DNA of 64,000 nucleotides from assembly GCA_900473915.1 (NCBI GenBank), contig UCNG01000005.1, positions 1-64,000 on the forward strand, in the 5' to 3' direction. Shown in pieces: positions 1-7,822 of this stretch. The position numbers and the translations under genes were made by a program. The DNA is from Hyphomicrobiales bacterium (GTDB lineage Bacteria; Pseudomonadota; Alphaproteobacteria; Rhizobiales; Rhizobiaceae). Each line of letters begins with the position of its first letter. The first letter of the stretch is position 1. Below the pieces are notes generated by a model. That model ran no database searches and was not told where the DNA came from. It saw only the letters and a list, made by a program, of their open reading frames with translations.

Positions 1-37
1 AGCGCGGTCTGTTCGGCGGCTGGTTTCTTCAACATGA
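1..37 (+). other. Possible 3' end of a gene cut by the window edge
   Basis: The first bases can be read on the plus strand to a TGA at 35-37 (last residues RLVSST), and a hairpin with a T run on the plus strand follows at 90-115, which suggests a gene ending here convergently with atpF. Other frames stop at 64-66 and 87-89. A minus-strand ATG at 33-35 (MLKKPAAEQ, running off the edge) is an alternative. Too little sequence is present to name a product. Confidence 0.25.
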
Positions 38-53
38 CCCAGAGAATCACAAA

Positions 54-115
54 ACCCCCGGCATAGCCAGGGGTTTGTCAGCAGCCTGACGCCGCCCTTG
101 CGAGGCGGCGTTTTT
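54..115. terminator. Back-to-back terminators between atpF and the left-edge gene
   Basis: Two hairpins occupy the gap. The one at 54-79 has C/G arms around GGCATAGCC and, read on the minus strand, ends in GGGGGTTTTG, so it suits the end of the atp operon. The one at 90-110 (CGCCGCC arms) is followed by TTTTT at 111-115 on the plus strand and suits a gene coming from the left edge. Seen directly; termination is inferred. Confidence 0.6.
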
Positions 116-137
116 CTGAAAACTATGCGAGCCGTGA

Positions 138-617
138 TCAGTTCAGGTTCGACTTGACCTGCGCCAGAGCATCCTTGAACAGGTTGCCTGCGACCTTCGC
201 ATCGACCTTTTCAGCAACGATCTTGCCAGCCGCGGCGACTGCGAGATCGACTGCCGAAGCGCGAACCGCATTGATGGCATCGACTTCAGCCGTTGCGATC
301 TTCTGCTCGGCAAGCTTGTTGCGGCGTGCAACATATTCTTCCGTCGCGCGCTTGGCGTCTTCGAGAAGCGCCTTGGCTTCACGCTCGGCGGAAGCAACGA
401 TGTCGCTTGCTTCCTTTTCAGCTTCCTTGCGCTTGCGATGATATTCAGCCAGCAGCTGCTGGGCTTCTTCGCGAAGCGTGCGGGCCTCTTCCAGTTCGTT
501 CTTGATACGGTCTGCGCGCTCGTCGAGCGACCGGCCGATCATGCCCGGAACCTTCAGATAGGCGAGGATCGCCAGAAAGATGATGAGGCCAATCAGTGCC
601 CAGAATGTAGCGTCCAT
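138..617 (-). CDS. atpF: ATP synthase Fo subunit b
   Basis: This 159-residue protein is the b subunit of the Fo sector, part of the peripheral stalk that holds F1 against rotation. An N-terminal membrane segment (about residues 5-22) is followed by a long charged helix rich in Glu, Lys, Arg and Ala, as expected for the b-dimer coiled coil. The start ATG lies behind a GAGGAGAGG ribosome site. It begins 10 bases after the end of the b' gene and closes the Fo operon, with terminators directly downstream. F1 genes are not in the window, which fits the split atp operons of alphaproteobacteria. Confidence 0.95.
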   Translation of the reverse strand: MDATFWALIGLIIFLAILAYLKVPGMIGRSLDERADRIKNELEEARTLREEAQQLLAEYHRKRKEAEKEASDIVASAEREAKALLEDAKRATEEYVARRNKLAEQKIATAEVDAINAVRASAVDLAVAAAGKIVAEKVDAKVAGNLFKDALAQVKSNLN

Positions 618-627
618 TGTCCTCTCC

Positions 628-1245
628 TCAGGCGTTGGCGGCCTTGACGGCTGCTGTTACCGATGCCTTGTCGGCCTTGGTGCCCAGAAGCTGTTCAACG
701 ATCTGCGCCGTGGTTTCCTCGGCAATATTGCCGACGTCGTTCATGGCCTTGGCCTTGATCGCGGCGATACGTTCTTCGGCTTCCTTGAGCTTGCCTTCAA
801 GCGCTGCTTCGGCGGAAGCGCGTTCCGCGTCGGCTTCGCCCTTGCCCTTTTCGCGCGCGGCTTCTGCAATCGAAGCAGCCTTGGTGCGGGCCTGGGCCAG
901 TTCCTGCTCATAGGCAGCAATAGCGTTGTCGGCATCCTGCTTGAGGCGGGCTGCCTGCTCGAGATCCTGGGCGATGCGGTCGCGACGGGTTTCGATCACG
1001 CCGCCGATGCGCGGCAGGACCACGCGCGACATGAACAGATAGAAAAGCCCGAACGTGATCGCCAGCCACAGAAGCTGCGAAGCATAATGGGTGGAATCAA
1101 ACGGCGGGAATACGCCGCTGCCGTGTCCGGCATCGTTGGCGACCCCGGTCTCGGTGTGCACAGCATCGGCTGCGCCGTGCTCGCCAGCAGCAGGTGCCGG
1201 TTGCGATTCGGTGGCGGTTTGGGCAAACGCCGTGGACACGAACAT
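628..1245 (-). CDS. atpF2: ATP synthase Fo subunit b'
   Basis: This is the second, diverged b-type subunit (b', also called AtpG or AtpF2), which pairs with b to form a heterodimeric peripheral stalk. An extended Ala/Thr/Glu/His-rich N-terminus precedes a membrane segment ([14 protein letters not shown]) and a long coiled coil of the same kind as AtpF. The start chosen is MFVSTAFAQ at 1245, nine codons inside the longest frame, because it matches the family N-terminus I remember for Brucella. About 205 residues, the usual length. The gap of about 140 bases to atpE is longer than the other gaps of the operon. Confidence 0.93.
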   Translation of the reverse strand: MFVSTAFAQTATESQPAPAAGEHGAADAVHTETGVANDAGHGSGVFPPFDSTHYASQLLWLAITFGLFYLFMSRVVLPRIGGVIETRRDRIAQDLEQAARLKQDADNAIAAYEQELAQARTKAASIAEAAREKGKGEADAERASAEAALEGKLKEAEERIAAIKAKAMNDVGNIAEETTAQIVEQLLGTKADKASVTAAVKAANA

Positions 1246-1382
1246 CCAGATTTCCCCTTTAATCCAGCACAATCCGATCCAGATGGAAAAGGATCGCGCC
1301 TTACTCAGACGTCATATGCAAAAGCCAGCCGCGCTGCATTCGAGATACAGATCGCGGCCAGCCCGTTTCTTGCGACCGTTGA

Positions 1383-1610
1383 TTAGACGGCGAAGAGGAG
1401 CAGAAGCGCGATGAGCAGCGAGAAGATGCCCAGAGCTTCCGTAACGGCGAAACCGAACACCAGACGGCCGAACTGGCTGTCAGCAGCGGACGGGTTGCGC
1501 AGAGCGCCGGAGAGGTAGTTGCCGAAGATATTGCCGAGGCCGAGAGCCGTACCGGCCATACCGAAACAGGCGAGACCGGCGCCGATGTACTTTGCTGCTT
1601 CCGCTTCCAT
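1383..1610 (-). CDS. atpE: ATP synthase Fo subunit c
   Basis: A 75-residue hydrophobic hairpin protein that forms the proton-driven rotor ring. Two membrane helices are evident: a glycine-rich first helix ([21 protein letters not shown]) joined by the polar loop RNPSA to a second helix containing the carboxylate in AVTEALGIF, the proton-binding Glu of the family. Preceded by AAGGAG. It lies between atpB and the b' gene, the conserved order I-B-E-F'-F. Length and sequence are standard for the family. Confidence 0.96.
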   Translation of the reverse strand: MEAEAAKYIGAGLACFGMAGTALGLGNIFGNYLSGALRNPSAADSQFGRLVFGFAVTEALGIFSLLIALLLLFAV

Positions 1611-1677
1611 GTTAAGCTCCTTCTGGATTGAATATAAGCGCGGATTTCAGTTCTGGCGGTCGCCCGCCGGCTTGAAC

Positions 1678-2427
1678 TCAGTGTCCCGGATGTACTGCGT
1701 CGTTGATGTACATGCAGGTGAGAACGGTAAACACGTAGGCTTGCAGGAAGGCTACGAGGAATTCGAGTGCGGTGATCGCAACCGTCATGATGAGCGGCAG
1801 GACAGCGCCGCCGATGCCGATAGGGCCGAGGGCTGCCAGCGAGACGACGAAGCCCGCAAAAACCTTGAGCGTGATGTGGCCGGCCAGCATGTTCGCAAAA
1901 AGACGAACCGAGAGGCTGATCGGACGCGACAGGAACGAAATGATTTCAATGGCGACAACCAGCGGCACTATGATGCCGGGAACGCCGCTCGGCACGAACA
2001 GCTTGAGGAAGCCGAGACCGTGCTTGAAGAAACCGTAGATGATGACCGTGCCGATGACCAGAACGGCAAGCGCGAAGGTCACGATGATCTGGCTGGTAAC
2101 CGTATAGAAATACGGGAAAAGGCCGAGGAAGTTTGCGACTAGAACGAACATGAACAGCGAGAAGACGAAGGGGAAGAATTTCATACCCTTCGATCCCGCG
2201 GAATCCCGCAGGCTGGTGGCCACGAATTCGTAAGCCATTTCCGACACCGACTGAAGACGGGTCGGGATCAGGCCACGGCCCGAAGACGTCAGATAGAGAA
2301 AGCCCGATGCGACCACGACGGTTGCGACCATGAAGGCCGAAACATTCGTGAACGAAAGGTCCACACCGCCTACGTCGATGGGAATCCACCGGGAAACCTG
2401 GAACTGATGGATCGGATCGTTCGCCAC
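1678..2427 (-). CDS. atpB: ATP synthase Fo subunit a
   Basis: The a subunit forms the proton half-channels next to the c-ring. The 249-residue reading starts at a GTG (2425-2427) giving VANDPIHQF, the family N-terminus; upstream in-frame codons run through a hairpin array and are unlikely to be coding. Several membrane spans are evident, with the key helix [18 protein letters not shown] carrying the essential Arg of the a subunit and the conserved ending ending in [10 protein letters not shown]. The GTG start combined with the structured leader suggests translation-level tuning relative to atpI and atpE; that is inference. Confidence 0.94.
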   Translation of the reverse strand: MANDPIHQFQVSRWIPIDVGGVDLSFTNVSAFMVATVVVASGFLYLTSSGRGLIPTRLQSVSEMAYEFVATSLRDSAGSKGMKFFPFVFSLFMFVLVANFLGLFPYFYTVTSQIIVTFALAVLVIGTVIIYGFFKHGLGFLKLFVPSGVPGIIVPLVVAIEIISFLSRPISLSVRLFANMLAGHITLKVFAGFVVSLAALGPIGIGGAVLPLIMTVAITALEFLVAFLQAYVFTVLTCMYINDAVHPGH

Positions 2428-2447
2428 CTTAACCTCGTCTGTCTTCC

Positions 2448-2542
2448 CTGCCCGAAGGCAATTTGGCCTGCCCGAAGGCAACTCTGCTACCTGAAGGCAA
2501 CCTTGCTGCCCAAAGGCGTTTCAGTCTCGGACCAGAAGGCCC
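2448..2542 (-). repeat. Tandem UUCG-type mini-hairpins in the atpI-atpB leader
   Basis: Read as mRNA (minus strand) the gap between atpI and atpB holds four units with a period of 19-20 bases, each able to form a short hairpin: TGCC-TTCG-GGCA twice, TGCC-TTCA-GGTA (G-U pair kept), and GCC-TTTG-GGC, plus a fifth larger one, GGGCC-TTCT-GGTCC. Base changes mostly preserve pairing. cUUCGg is an exceptionally stable RNA tetraloop. They lie in the 164-base interval just ahead of the GTG start of atpB. Function is unknown. Confidence 0.7.
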
Positions 2543-2591
2543 GTTTGTTCACTTACACTTGAACGAACTTTACCGTGAAGCCCGTCAAGCC

Positions 2592-2990
2592 CTATTTCTT
2601 GTCGTTCTGTTCCGCGCTAGACTTGATGCTGCCCTGTTCGGCAACATATCCAGCGGAACGAAGCACGTTGAGGACGCCCGCACCGAAGCCCAGAAGGAGA
2701 AATACGATCAATCCCCAGGGCGACGTACCGGCGACACGATCGATGAACCAGCCTATCAGCGCACCGACCAGAACCCCTGCGATGAACTCGCTGGAAATCT
2801 TCATGGCCTGCGCGACCGAACTTGCCGTCGCCGATCGCTCATCCTCGGAAACTGGCTGCTTGAGCACACCCTTTTTGGCCAGCTCGGCCTCAAGGCGGTT
2901 CAAACGCTGATCCAGTTCCCCGGAACGGGGTTCATTCTTCGTATTCTTGATCGCACCGGATGGCTTTCCGGGTTCAGTCCCGCGCGCCAT
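2592..2990 (-). CDS. atpI: ATP synthase assembly protein AtpI
   Basis: First gene of the Fo operon, encoding the small membrane protein associated with assembly of the c-ring. The 132 residues begin with a charged region with heptad-like spacing (about 20-45), followed by two membrane helices (about residues 64-84 and 90-110) and a polar tail rich in Ser, Gln and Lys. The helix pair with GVLVGALIGWFID and GLIVFLLLGFGAG is typical of the AtpI/AtpZ family. ATG at 2990 is preceded by GGAGCTGCC, a good ribosome site, and by a sigma-70-like promoter about 60 bases upstream. Confidence 0.9.
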   Translation of the reverse strand: MARGTEPGKPSGAIKNTKNEPRSGELDQRLNRLEAELAKKGVLKQPVSEDERSATASSVAQAMKISSEFIAGVLVGALIGWFIDRVAGTSPWGLIVFLLLGFGAGVLNVLRSAGYVAEQGSIKSSAEQNDKK

Positions 2991-3048
2991 TGGCAGCTCC
3001 TTTTTTCAAGAAATACGAGGTTTTCAATCCCATTTCCAAGTTGCGCGC

Positions 3049-3077
3049 AACATATTGACACGCCGTCCGCTAGTCAA
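3049..3077 (-). promoter_or_regulatory. Predicted sigma-70 promoter of the atp operon
   Basis: On the minus strand TTGACT (3072-3077) is followed after exactly 17 bases by TATGTT (3049-3054). Transcription would start near 3042 and give a leader of about 50 bases before atpI. Assigned from motif match and position only. Confidence 0.5.
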
Positions 3078-3320
3078 GGCGGTGCAGGCATTGGTCCAGA
3101 AGGTTTTTTATCAAGTAATCTCAATCACTTAGATATTGGTGCGACTCATTTTCCGACCAAAGAACCAGATTGGCCACATTATTGGCTAAAAAAACGGAAT
3201 CGTTTTTGGATGATTGCACCATGCCCGGCTTGAGATGAAAGCCGATCTTATGCGCCTGTTCGACCGTTTAGTCCGCTAACAAAAACGTGAGTTGAGATCC
3301 GCCGATCCGGCGATGGGCGT
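3078..3320. other. Gap between the SleB-type gene and the atp promoter
   Basis: Together with the promoter this is a 330-base intergenic stretch between two minus-strand units. Its central part (3100-3200) is A/T-rich compared with the coding regions. No open frame with a ribosome site, no clear terminator and no member of the dispersed repeat family was recognised. Confidence 0.5.
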
Positions 3321-4622
3321 TCAGCTCCACCCGCCGCCATAGGTCCGGTAGAAAACGTGAAGACCGATCTTGGTGACCTTCTTCATGGTCGGGGCCCAGA
3401 ACGGGCGAACATAGGTCGCGTGATAATGGGTGGCGGAGCCCACTTCCGGCAGCCATATCTGGCCAGCCGAGACCGTCTTTGCCACCTGCTGCGCCATGCG
3501 CCATTGCGGCATTTCGGTGACGCGATGCTTCTGGCCGTCGCAGGCAAAGGAAAACTGACAGGCATTGAGCCAGTCGCGGTTCTGGTAGACGACGCCGCAG
3601 ATCGTTCCCGGATAGGCGGGATTGCGCACGCGGTTGAGGACAACCTGGGCGACCGCAACCTGTCCCTTCACCGTTTCGCCGCGCGCTTCATAATAAACTG
3701 CTTCGGCAAGGCATTTCTGTTCGCTCGTGCTGAAAGCGGAAGGCGGCAGGGGCGTGGCCGCCCATTCGTGATCCTGTTCGCTGATCGGCGGTACGAAGCG
3801 GCCTTCGTCGGGCTGCGGCTTCAAAATGCTTTCGAAAGGCGAGGTCTTGCCATAATCCGGCGTTGCAGGCGCATAACCAAGGGCCAGCACATCCGGCTGG
3901 TCATTGGTAATGAGCTTGGCAAGCTGGGTCGGCATTTCAGAACGCGGCTTCGGCGGCTTCACCGCATGGAAAGCCATGGTGATGCCGATTTCCTTGCCTT
4001 CCAGCTTGCTGGAGAAAGCCATTTTCGTGTCCGTCTTTTCCGGCGGACGCGTGATCATGCTGATCTTGTCGAACATGCTGCCGGCCGTGAAGGCCTTGGC
4101 GGGGGCCTTCGGCTTCACCGAGACCAGGCGACCCGTCTTGTCGGAACGATTGATGCGGTTTTCGTCGGGGTTCGGATCGTCCGTGCCGAGCTTTGCCGTC
4201 TTGCGTCCGCCGGAGAGCGCAACGCGGCCTATGCCCGGCACTTCGATGCCGTTGGCGGCGATGCTGCCTGTCACGGTCGTTGCATCCACGAACGGCATTT
4301 CGGCCTGATGGACGGAGCCGACCGGCGCCTTGGCGACAAAGGCGGTCCAGCGGTGCGTTCCCATGTCGGCCGAGGGCACCAGGCTCGCCATGTCCTGAAA
4401 GGCAATTGTATTGGCGTTGAAAAGATATGCCATGGCCGCCAGAACCAGCGGCACCAGACGGTGCGGCTTATGGACTGTCTGGCGCGGCTTTGCACGGACG
4501 GCGTAATAGCGCCCCTCTTCCGGGCAATAGCCCGTGACAGGGTAATGCCACACCGGCTCGACAACGGCCTTCCTTCGACCAAACAGCGCTCGTAAAGATA
4601 CAAGACGCACCGCACACTCCAC
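3321..4622 (-). CDS. SleB-type cell wall hydrolase, membrane-anchored
   Basis: The last 130 or so residues form a Hydrolase_2/SleB domain (family PF07486), a peptidoglycan lytic enzyme related to the spore cortex enzyme; the block CLAEAVYYEARGE carries the expected catalytic Glu and is followed by GQVAVAQVVLNRV and a CGVVYQN/CQFSFACDG cysteine region. Before it lies a long low-complexity linker and, near residues 55-75, one membrane segment (LVPLVLAAMAYLF), so the enzyme is probably anchored with its domain in the periplasm. The start is a GTG (4620-4622) without a strong ribosome site; another GTG lies four codons downstream. Likely role: wall remodelling during growth. Confidence 0.85.
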   Translation of the reverse strand: MECAVRLVSLRALFGRRKAVVEPVWHYPVTGYCPEEGRYYAVRAKPRQTVHKPHRLVPLVLAAMAYLFNANTIAFQDMASLVPSADMGTHRWTAFVAKAPVGSVHQAEMPFVDATTVTGSIAANGIEVPGIGRVALSGGRKTAKLGTDDPNPDENRINRSDKTGRLVSVKPKAPAKAFTAGSMFDKISMITRPPEKTDTKMAFSSKLEGKEIGITMAFHAVKPPKPRSEMPTQLAKLITNDQPDVLALGYAPATPDYGKTSPFESILKPQPDEGRFVPPISEQDHEWAATPLPPSAFSTSEQKCLAEAVYYEARGETVKGQVAVAQVVLNRVRNPAYPGTICGVVYQNRDWLNACQFSFACDGQKHRVTEMPQWRMAQQVAKTVSAGQIWLPEVGSATHYHATYVRPFWAPTMKKVTKIGLHVFYRTYGGGWS

Positions 4623-4810
4623 TCACACTGACTAAACCGATGCGGCGATAACGGAGTATTAACCTTGTCCGATGGGTGAGGACGCGCTTGCAGCTCTGGC
4701 GAATACAGTCATTATCAGCAGCGCGTTAACCATGAACGAATATGGTTAATGCAGGGTTTAAGCGAATCCTGCTTTGCGAATACCGGGCAGCTACGGTGAG
4801 GAGGTGCATC

Positions 4811-5203
4811 ATGGAAAAGGTCATGGGCGGATGCCTGTGCGGCAATGTTCGCTTCGAAGCGGCGGGACAGCCCTACCGGGTCGGCATCTGCCATTGCCTC
4901 GACTGCCGCAAGCATCACGGCGCGCTGTTTCACGCCTCTGCGATATTTCCCGAAACCGCGGTTACGGTCGAGGGTGAAACCCGCGACTATGCGGGACGCC
5001 ATTTTTGCCCGCGCTGCGGGTCGTCCGTTTTCGGACACAGCGGCGATGTGATCGAAATCAATCTCGGCTCGCTCGATGTGCCAGATCAGTTCAAGCCGAC
5101 CTATGAACTGTGGACCATCCGCCGCGAAAGCTGGCTGCCGTCTTTCCCCGCAATGCATGGCTATGAGCGCGATCGTGAGGGATCGAGCCGCTTTGAGGAT
5201 TAG
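4811..5203 (+). CDS. GFA family glutathione-dependent aldehyde-activating enzyme-like protein
   Basis: A 130-residue zinc protein of the GFA/CENP-V family (PF04828). The cysteine pattern is complete: GGCLCGNV near the start, CHCLDCRKHHG at about 35-45 and FCPRCGS at about 76-82. Family members are usually called S-(hydroxymethyl)glutathione synthase-like, but most have no proven substrate. The start MEKVMGG is chosen over an upstream ATG because GAGGAGGTG precedes it and the family begins here. The stop codon TAG lies at the edge of a GGATGA tandem repeat. It is divergent from the SleB-type gene. Confidence 0.85.
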   Translation: MEKVMGGCLCGNVRFEAAGQPYRVGICHCLDCRKHHGALFHASAIFPETAVTVEGETRDYAGRHFCPRCGSSVFGHSGDVIEINLGSLDVPDQFKPTYELWTIRRESWLPSFPAMHGYERDREGSSRFED

Positions 5204-5250
5204 GATGAGGATGGGGATGAGGATGAGGATGAGGATGAGGATGAGGATTT
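5195..5250 (+). repeat. GGATGA hexanucleotide tandem repeat
   Basis: About seven and a half nearly perfect copies of GGATGA (one with GGATGG) start at the last codons of the GFA gene and run into the intergenic region. The TAG stop (5201-5203) falls at the first unit, so the repeat is mostly untranslated. It is a candidate variable-number locus. Confidence 0.9.
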
Positions 5251-5338
5251 GATCAAGTCCTCGTCCTATATGCCATCTTTTCTTTCACGACAGCCGCTCT
5301 ATCTGCGGTATTGAGATCACTGCCTTGGGGGTAATTTT

Positions 5339-5749
5339 ATGCGCGGGTTAAAAATCGGGATTTTTGGCGCCCTGTTGAGTTCATTTGCGGCCATTGCCAC
5401 GGCCCAGGCCGATGACTGCCAGAACGCCAGTTCGCAAGCCGCACTCAATGAATGTTACGGCAAAGCCTACAAGAAGTCGGATGCCGAGCTGAACAAGGTG
5501 TTCAAGACCTTGCAGCGCCGCGCCGACGATGCCGACCTGAAGAAAAAACTGGTTCAGTCCCAGCGGGCCTGGATCGCGTTTCGTGATGCTGAATGCGACA
5601 TGCAGACAGCGGGCGGCGGCAGCATTTCGGGCATGGCCTATTCGATCTGCCTATCCGGCCTTACGCAACAGCGCATCAACGACCTCAAGAAATACCTCAA
5701 ATGCGAGGAAGGAGACAGCAATTGCCCCTTCCCTGCCGCCAGTAACTGA
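5339..5749 (+). CDS. Secreted DUF1311/LprI-like lysozyme inhibitor family protein
   Basis: A 136-residue exported protein. Residues 1-24 are a signal peptide ending ATAQA. The mature part matches the DUF1311 (PF07007, LprI) family: the spaced Cys residues in DDCQNASSQ and NECYGKAYKKSDAELN, a helix with RAWIAFRDAECD, and the closing SICLSGLTQQRINDLKKYL. Members bind or inhibit lysozyme in some bacteria; here that role is inferred from the family. Two extra Cys lie in a short acidic tail (KCEEGDSNC). GGGGGTAA precedes the ATG. It ends directly against the convergent tenA gene. Confidence 0.83.
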   Translation: MRGLKIGIFGALLSSFAAIATAQADDCQNASSQAALNECYGKAYKKSDAELNKVFKTLQRRADDADLKKKLVQSQRAWIAFRDAECDMQTAGGGSISGMAYSICLSGLTQQRINDLKKYLKCEEGDSNCPFPAASN

Positions 5750-6412
5750 TTAGTTGCGGCTCTCATAGGCGGCGTCGAAGAATGCCTTTTCCAGTTCTAC
5801 TGCGCGGCGGAAGAACTGCCGGCATCGTTCTTCCGCCGCCGGGCCGACCCGGTCCAGCTCCGAACGCAAGAAGCCCACGAACTCCACAAAATATGGATTG
5901 TCGTGCAGCACGATCCATTCCGAAAAAATGAAATCGTCAGGCAAAGGCTTCGGCGCTTTTTCCGCCCAGTCGAGATAAAGCCATTCGGCGACCGTCAGCA
6001 CTGACAGGCAGACCGCATAGGAACCGGAGCGCGCAGCCTCCAGCATCAGCGCCTTGAATGCAGTGGTGGGCGCCGCGTCAGGCGCATCGAAACGCTCGGC
6101 GTCGGAGACTGCAAGTTTTGCAAAGGCGCGCTCGAAATAGGAGTTTTCATCGCTGCTGATCATGCCGATGAAGCGGCCCAAAGTCAGCTTGGCTTCCATC
6201 CGGTCACAATTGACGAGTGTTCCGCCCAGCAGTGATAAAAAGCAGTCGATGAACCGATGGTCCTGCACCAGATAGCGCGTCATGACATCGGGCGCGACCG
6301 TACCGGCATAAATTTCGCGGACAAGGCGATGGCCGACGGCTTGCGACCAGAATGGTTCGGCGTTCTGACGAAGACCGTCGGTGAAACGCCCGGCTTTGGC
6401 ATCACTTGGCAT
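5750..6412 (-). CDS. tenA: TenA/THI-4 family aminopyrimidine hydrolase
   Basis: This 220-residue all-helical protein belongs to the TenA family, whose characterised members hydrolyse aminopyrimidines or other thiamine degradation products for salvage. Visible family features are the early FWSQAVGH block, YLVQDHRFID, the central Cys in GSYAVCLSVLTVAEWLY, and the C-terminal Glu in RRAVELEKAFFDAAY. No other thiamine genes are near and no TPP riboswitch was seen upstream. It could also belong to a TenA subclass with a different substrate. It converges with the DUF1311 gene with no spacer. Confidence 0.8.
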   Translation of the reverse strand: MPSDAKAGRFTDGLRQNAEPFWSQAVGHRLVREIYAGTVAPDVMTRYLVQDHRFIDCFLSLLGGTLVNCDRMEAKLTLGRFIGMISSDENSYFERAFAKLAVSDAERFDAPDAAPTTAFKALMLEAARSGSYAVCLSVLTVAEWLYLDWAEKAPKPLPDDFIFSEWIVLHDNPYFVEFVGFLRSELDRVGPAAEERCRQFFRRAVELEKAFFDAAYESRN

Positions 6413-6558
6413 GAAAAGACCGACTCCTTTGTATTTTAGCGATCAGACCTTATCGGCGCTGTTCCGCATCGGCAATGCGCCTGTCAAAATCCTCTTATGC
6501 ATCGGCGGCGGATTGGCTATGCTGCTTAAATGAAGTGGACATTTTTCTGAGGGAAAGA

Positions 6559-6981
6559 ATGAACACATATTTTTCGCCTGCCCGTGCGGCGCTTCTGCTT
6601 GCTGTTGCGATGGCTCTTCCGACAGGCAGTGCCTTCGCCAAATCTGCCTGTGACGGCGTGACGACGACGCTCACCAAGCAGCAGAAAACGGACTACAGGT
6701 CTCTCATCGCGCAAAGCCTCGGCAAGAAAGTCAAACCGGCTTCCGTCAACATTGAGGGCTTCATGCAATATGGCAACTGGGCGGTCGCCTATGCGGATGT
6801 TCCGGTGGCTGATCCCGGCTATTTCTTTTTCGACCTTTCCGGCAAGTCACCCAAACTGAAGGACGTCTGGGGTGGGATGGCTGAAAGAAGCGAGATACCC
6901 GATCTGGTCAAATGGGCTGAAAAGCTCGGCGCCAACAAGGAAATCGCCGCCTGTTTTGCCGATACGGCAACCGCTTCCTAG
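6559..6981 (+). CDS. Small exported protein of unknown function
   Basis: A 140-residue protein not recognised as a named family. Residues 1-26 look like a signal peptide (hydrophobic core AALLLAVAMALP, cleavage near SAFA). The mature part has two Cys (ACDGV and IAACFAD), likely a disulfide, and an aromatic centre (FMQYGNWAVAYADV, PGYFFFDLSG). The start MNTYF is preferred over an upstream ATG because GAGGGAAAG precedes it and a signal peptide then begins properly. It is followed by a palindromic element with matching ends. Confidence 0.65.
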   Translation: MNTYFSPARAALLLAVAMALPTGSAFAKSACDGVTTTLTKQQKTDYRSLIAQSLGKKVKPASVNIEGFMQYGNWAVAYADVPVADPGYFFFDLSGKSPKLKDVWGGMAERSEIPDLVKWAEKLGANKEIAACFADTATAS

Positions 6982-7130
6982 CACTACAGTTGCAAATTCG
7001 TCAGGCCGTGGCGAAAAGAGTGATTTTCGAGTACCGGAGCGGAGCGTACTTAAAGGTACGTGAGCACCGGAACGCAGACAAATTGCTTTTTGCAGCCCGG
7101 CATCACGAAGAATGCAACTGTAGTGCTAAG
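6979..7130. repeat. ~150 bp element bounded by 16-bp inverted repeats
   Basis: The element starts TAGCACTACAGTTGCA and ends with its exact complement TGCAACTGTAGTGCTA. Inside lie a GTACTTAAAGGTAC short palindrome and other partly symmetrical blocks. There is no transposase and no convincing open frame. It fits a non-autonomous palindromic repeat (MITE- or REP-like); whether it recurs in the genome cannot be told here. Confidence 0.7.
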
Positions 7131-7224
7131 TGGGAGGGACGGCTCCACAGATCATAGTTGCCTTGTGAAGGCCCCAATTATTGGTGAGAAGCGACCGGAT
7201 ACAGATCTATTCGAAGTGTGGGGC

Positions 7225-7767
7225 ATGACCAAGAAAATCCTTTTCGCCGTAGCGCTCATCGCTATTGGCCTGTTCGGCTATACGAAGGTCATGGCCCGGA
7301 TCAGCCTCGTCGAGCCTCCCCTTGCCGCACCGTCCGACCAGCAGGCCGATGCGATCCGCGTGGAAAAGGCCAGTCGTCAGATGTTCCTGCTTCGCGAAGG
7401 CAGGACAATCGGCACCTATCGCATATCGCTCGGCAGCAACGGCGATGGCGGGCATAAGCAGCGCGAAGGCGATGAAAAGACACCGGAAGGGCGTTACGTC
7501 ATCGACTGGCGCAACCCGCGTTCGATGGCGCATCTGAGCCTGCATATTTCCTATCCGAACGAAAACGACAAGCAGGCCGCAGCGACAGCCGGTCACGCAC
7601 CGGGCGGCAATATCATGATCCATGGCCTGCCGAATGGCTGGGGCTGGCTGGCATCGGCACACCGGTTCTGGGACTGGACCGATGGCTGCATTGCCGTCAC
7701 CGATGCGGAAATGCGTGACATATGGGCCAGAGTTCCGACCGGGACGCCGATTGAAATCCTGCCCTGA
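7225..7767 (+). CDS. L,D-transpeptidase family protein (YafK-like)
   Basis: A 180-residue protein with an N-terminal membrane or signal segment (ILFAVALIAIGLFGY) and a YkuD-type catalytic domain (PF03734). The key motif is a His in NIMIHGLPNG followed by TDGCIAV carrying the catalytic Cys; the usual form is SxGCIRM, so the substitutions point to the YafK-like branch, whose E. coli relative DpaA (LdtF) removes rather than makes links. The start MTKKIL is chosen because the upstream codons lie in the palindromic element. A second L,D-transpeptidase with a canonical motif is at 23.7 kb. Confidence 0.8.
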   Translation: MTKKILFAVALIAIGLFGYTKVMARISLVEPPLAAPSDQQADAIRVEKASRQMFLLREGRTIGTYRISLGSNGDGGHKQREGDEKTPEGRYVIDWRNPRSMAHLSLHISYPNENDKQAAATAGHAPGGNIMIHGLPNGWGWLASAHRFWDWTDGCIAVTDAEMRDIWARVPTGTPIEILP

Positions 7768-7784
7768 TCTTTCAGATGCCTTTC

Positions 7785-7822
7785 GAGCGGTTCCTGCTTT
7801 AACGGGATCGTTGAAACCGCAC
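7785..7822. repeat. Dispersed palindromic repeat, hairpin module A only
   Basis: The block GAGCGGTTCCTGCTTTAACG...GAAACCGCAC matches the shorter hairpin module of the repeat family seen complete at 12945 and 54367. It lies between convergent genes and may serve as a bidirectional 3' end. Confidence 0.6.

Noticed and set aside
6413-6558. TPP riboswitch upstream of tenA
   Set aside because: No CTGAGA-type core or THI-box pairing was found in the short upstream region.
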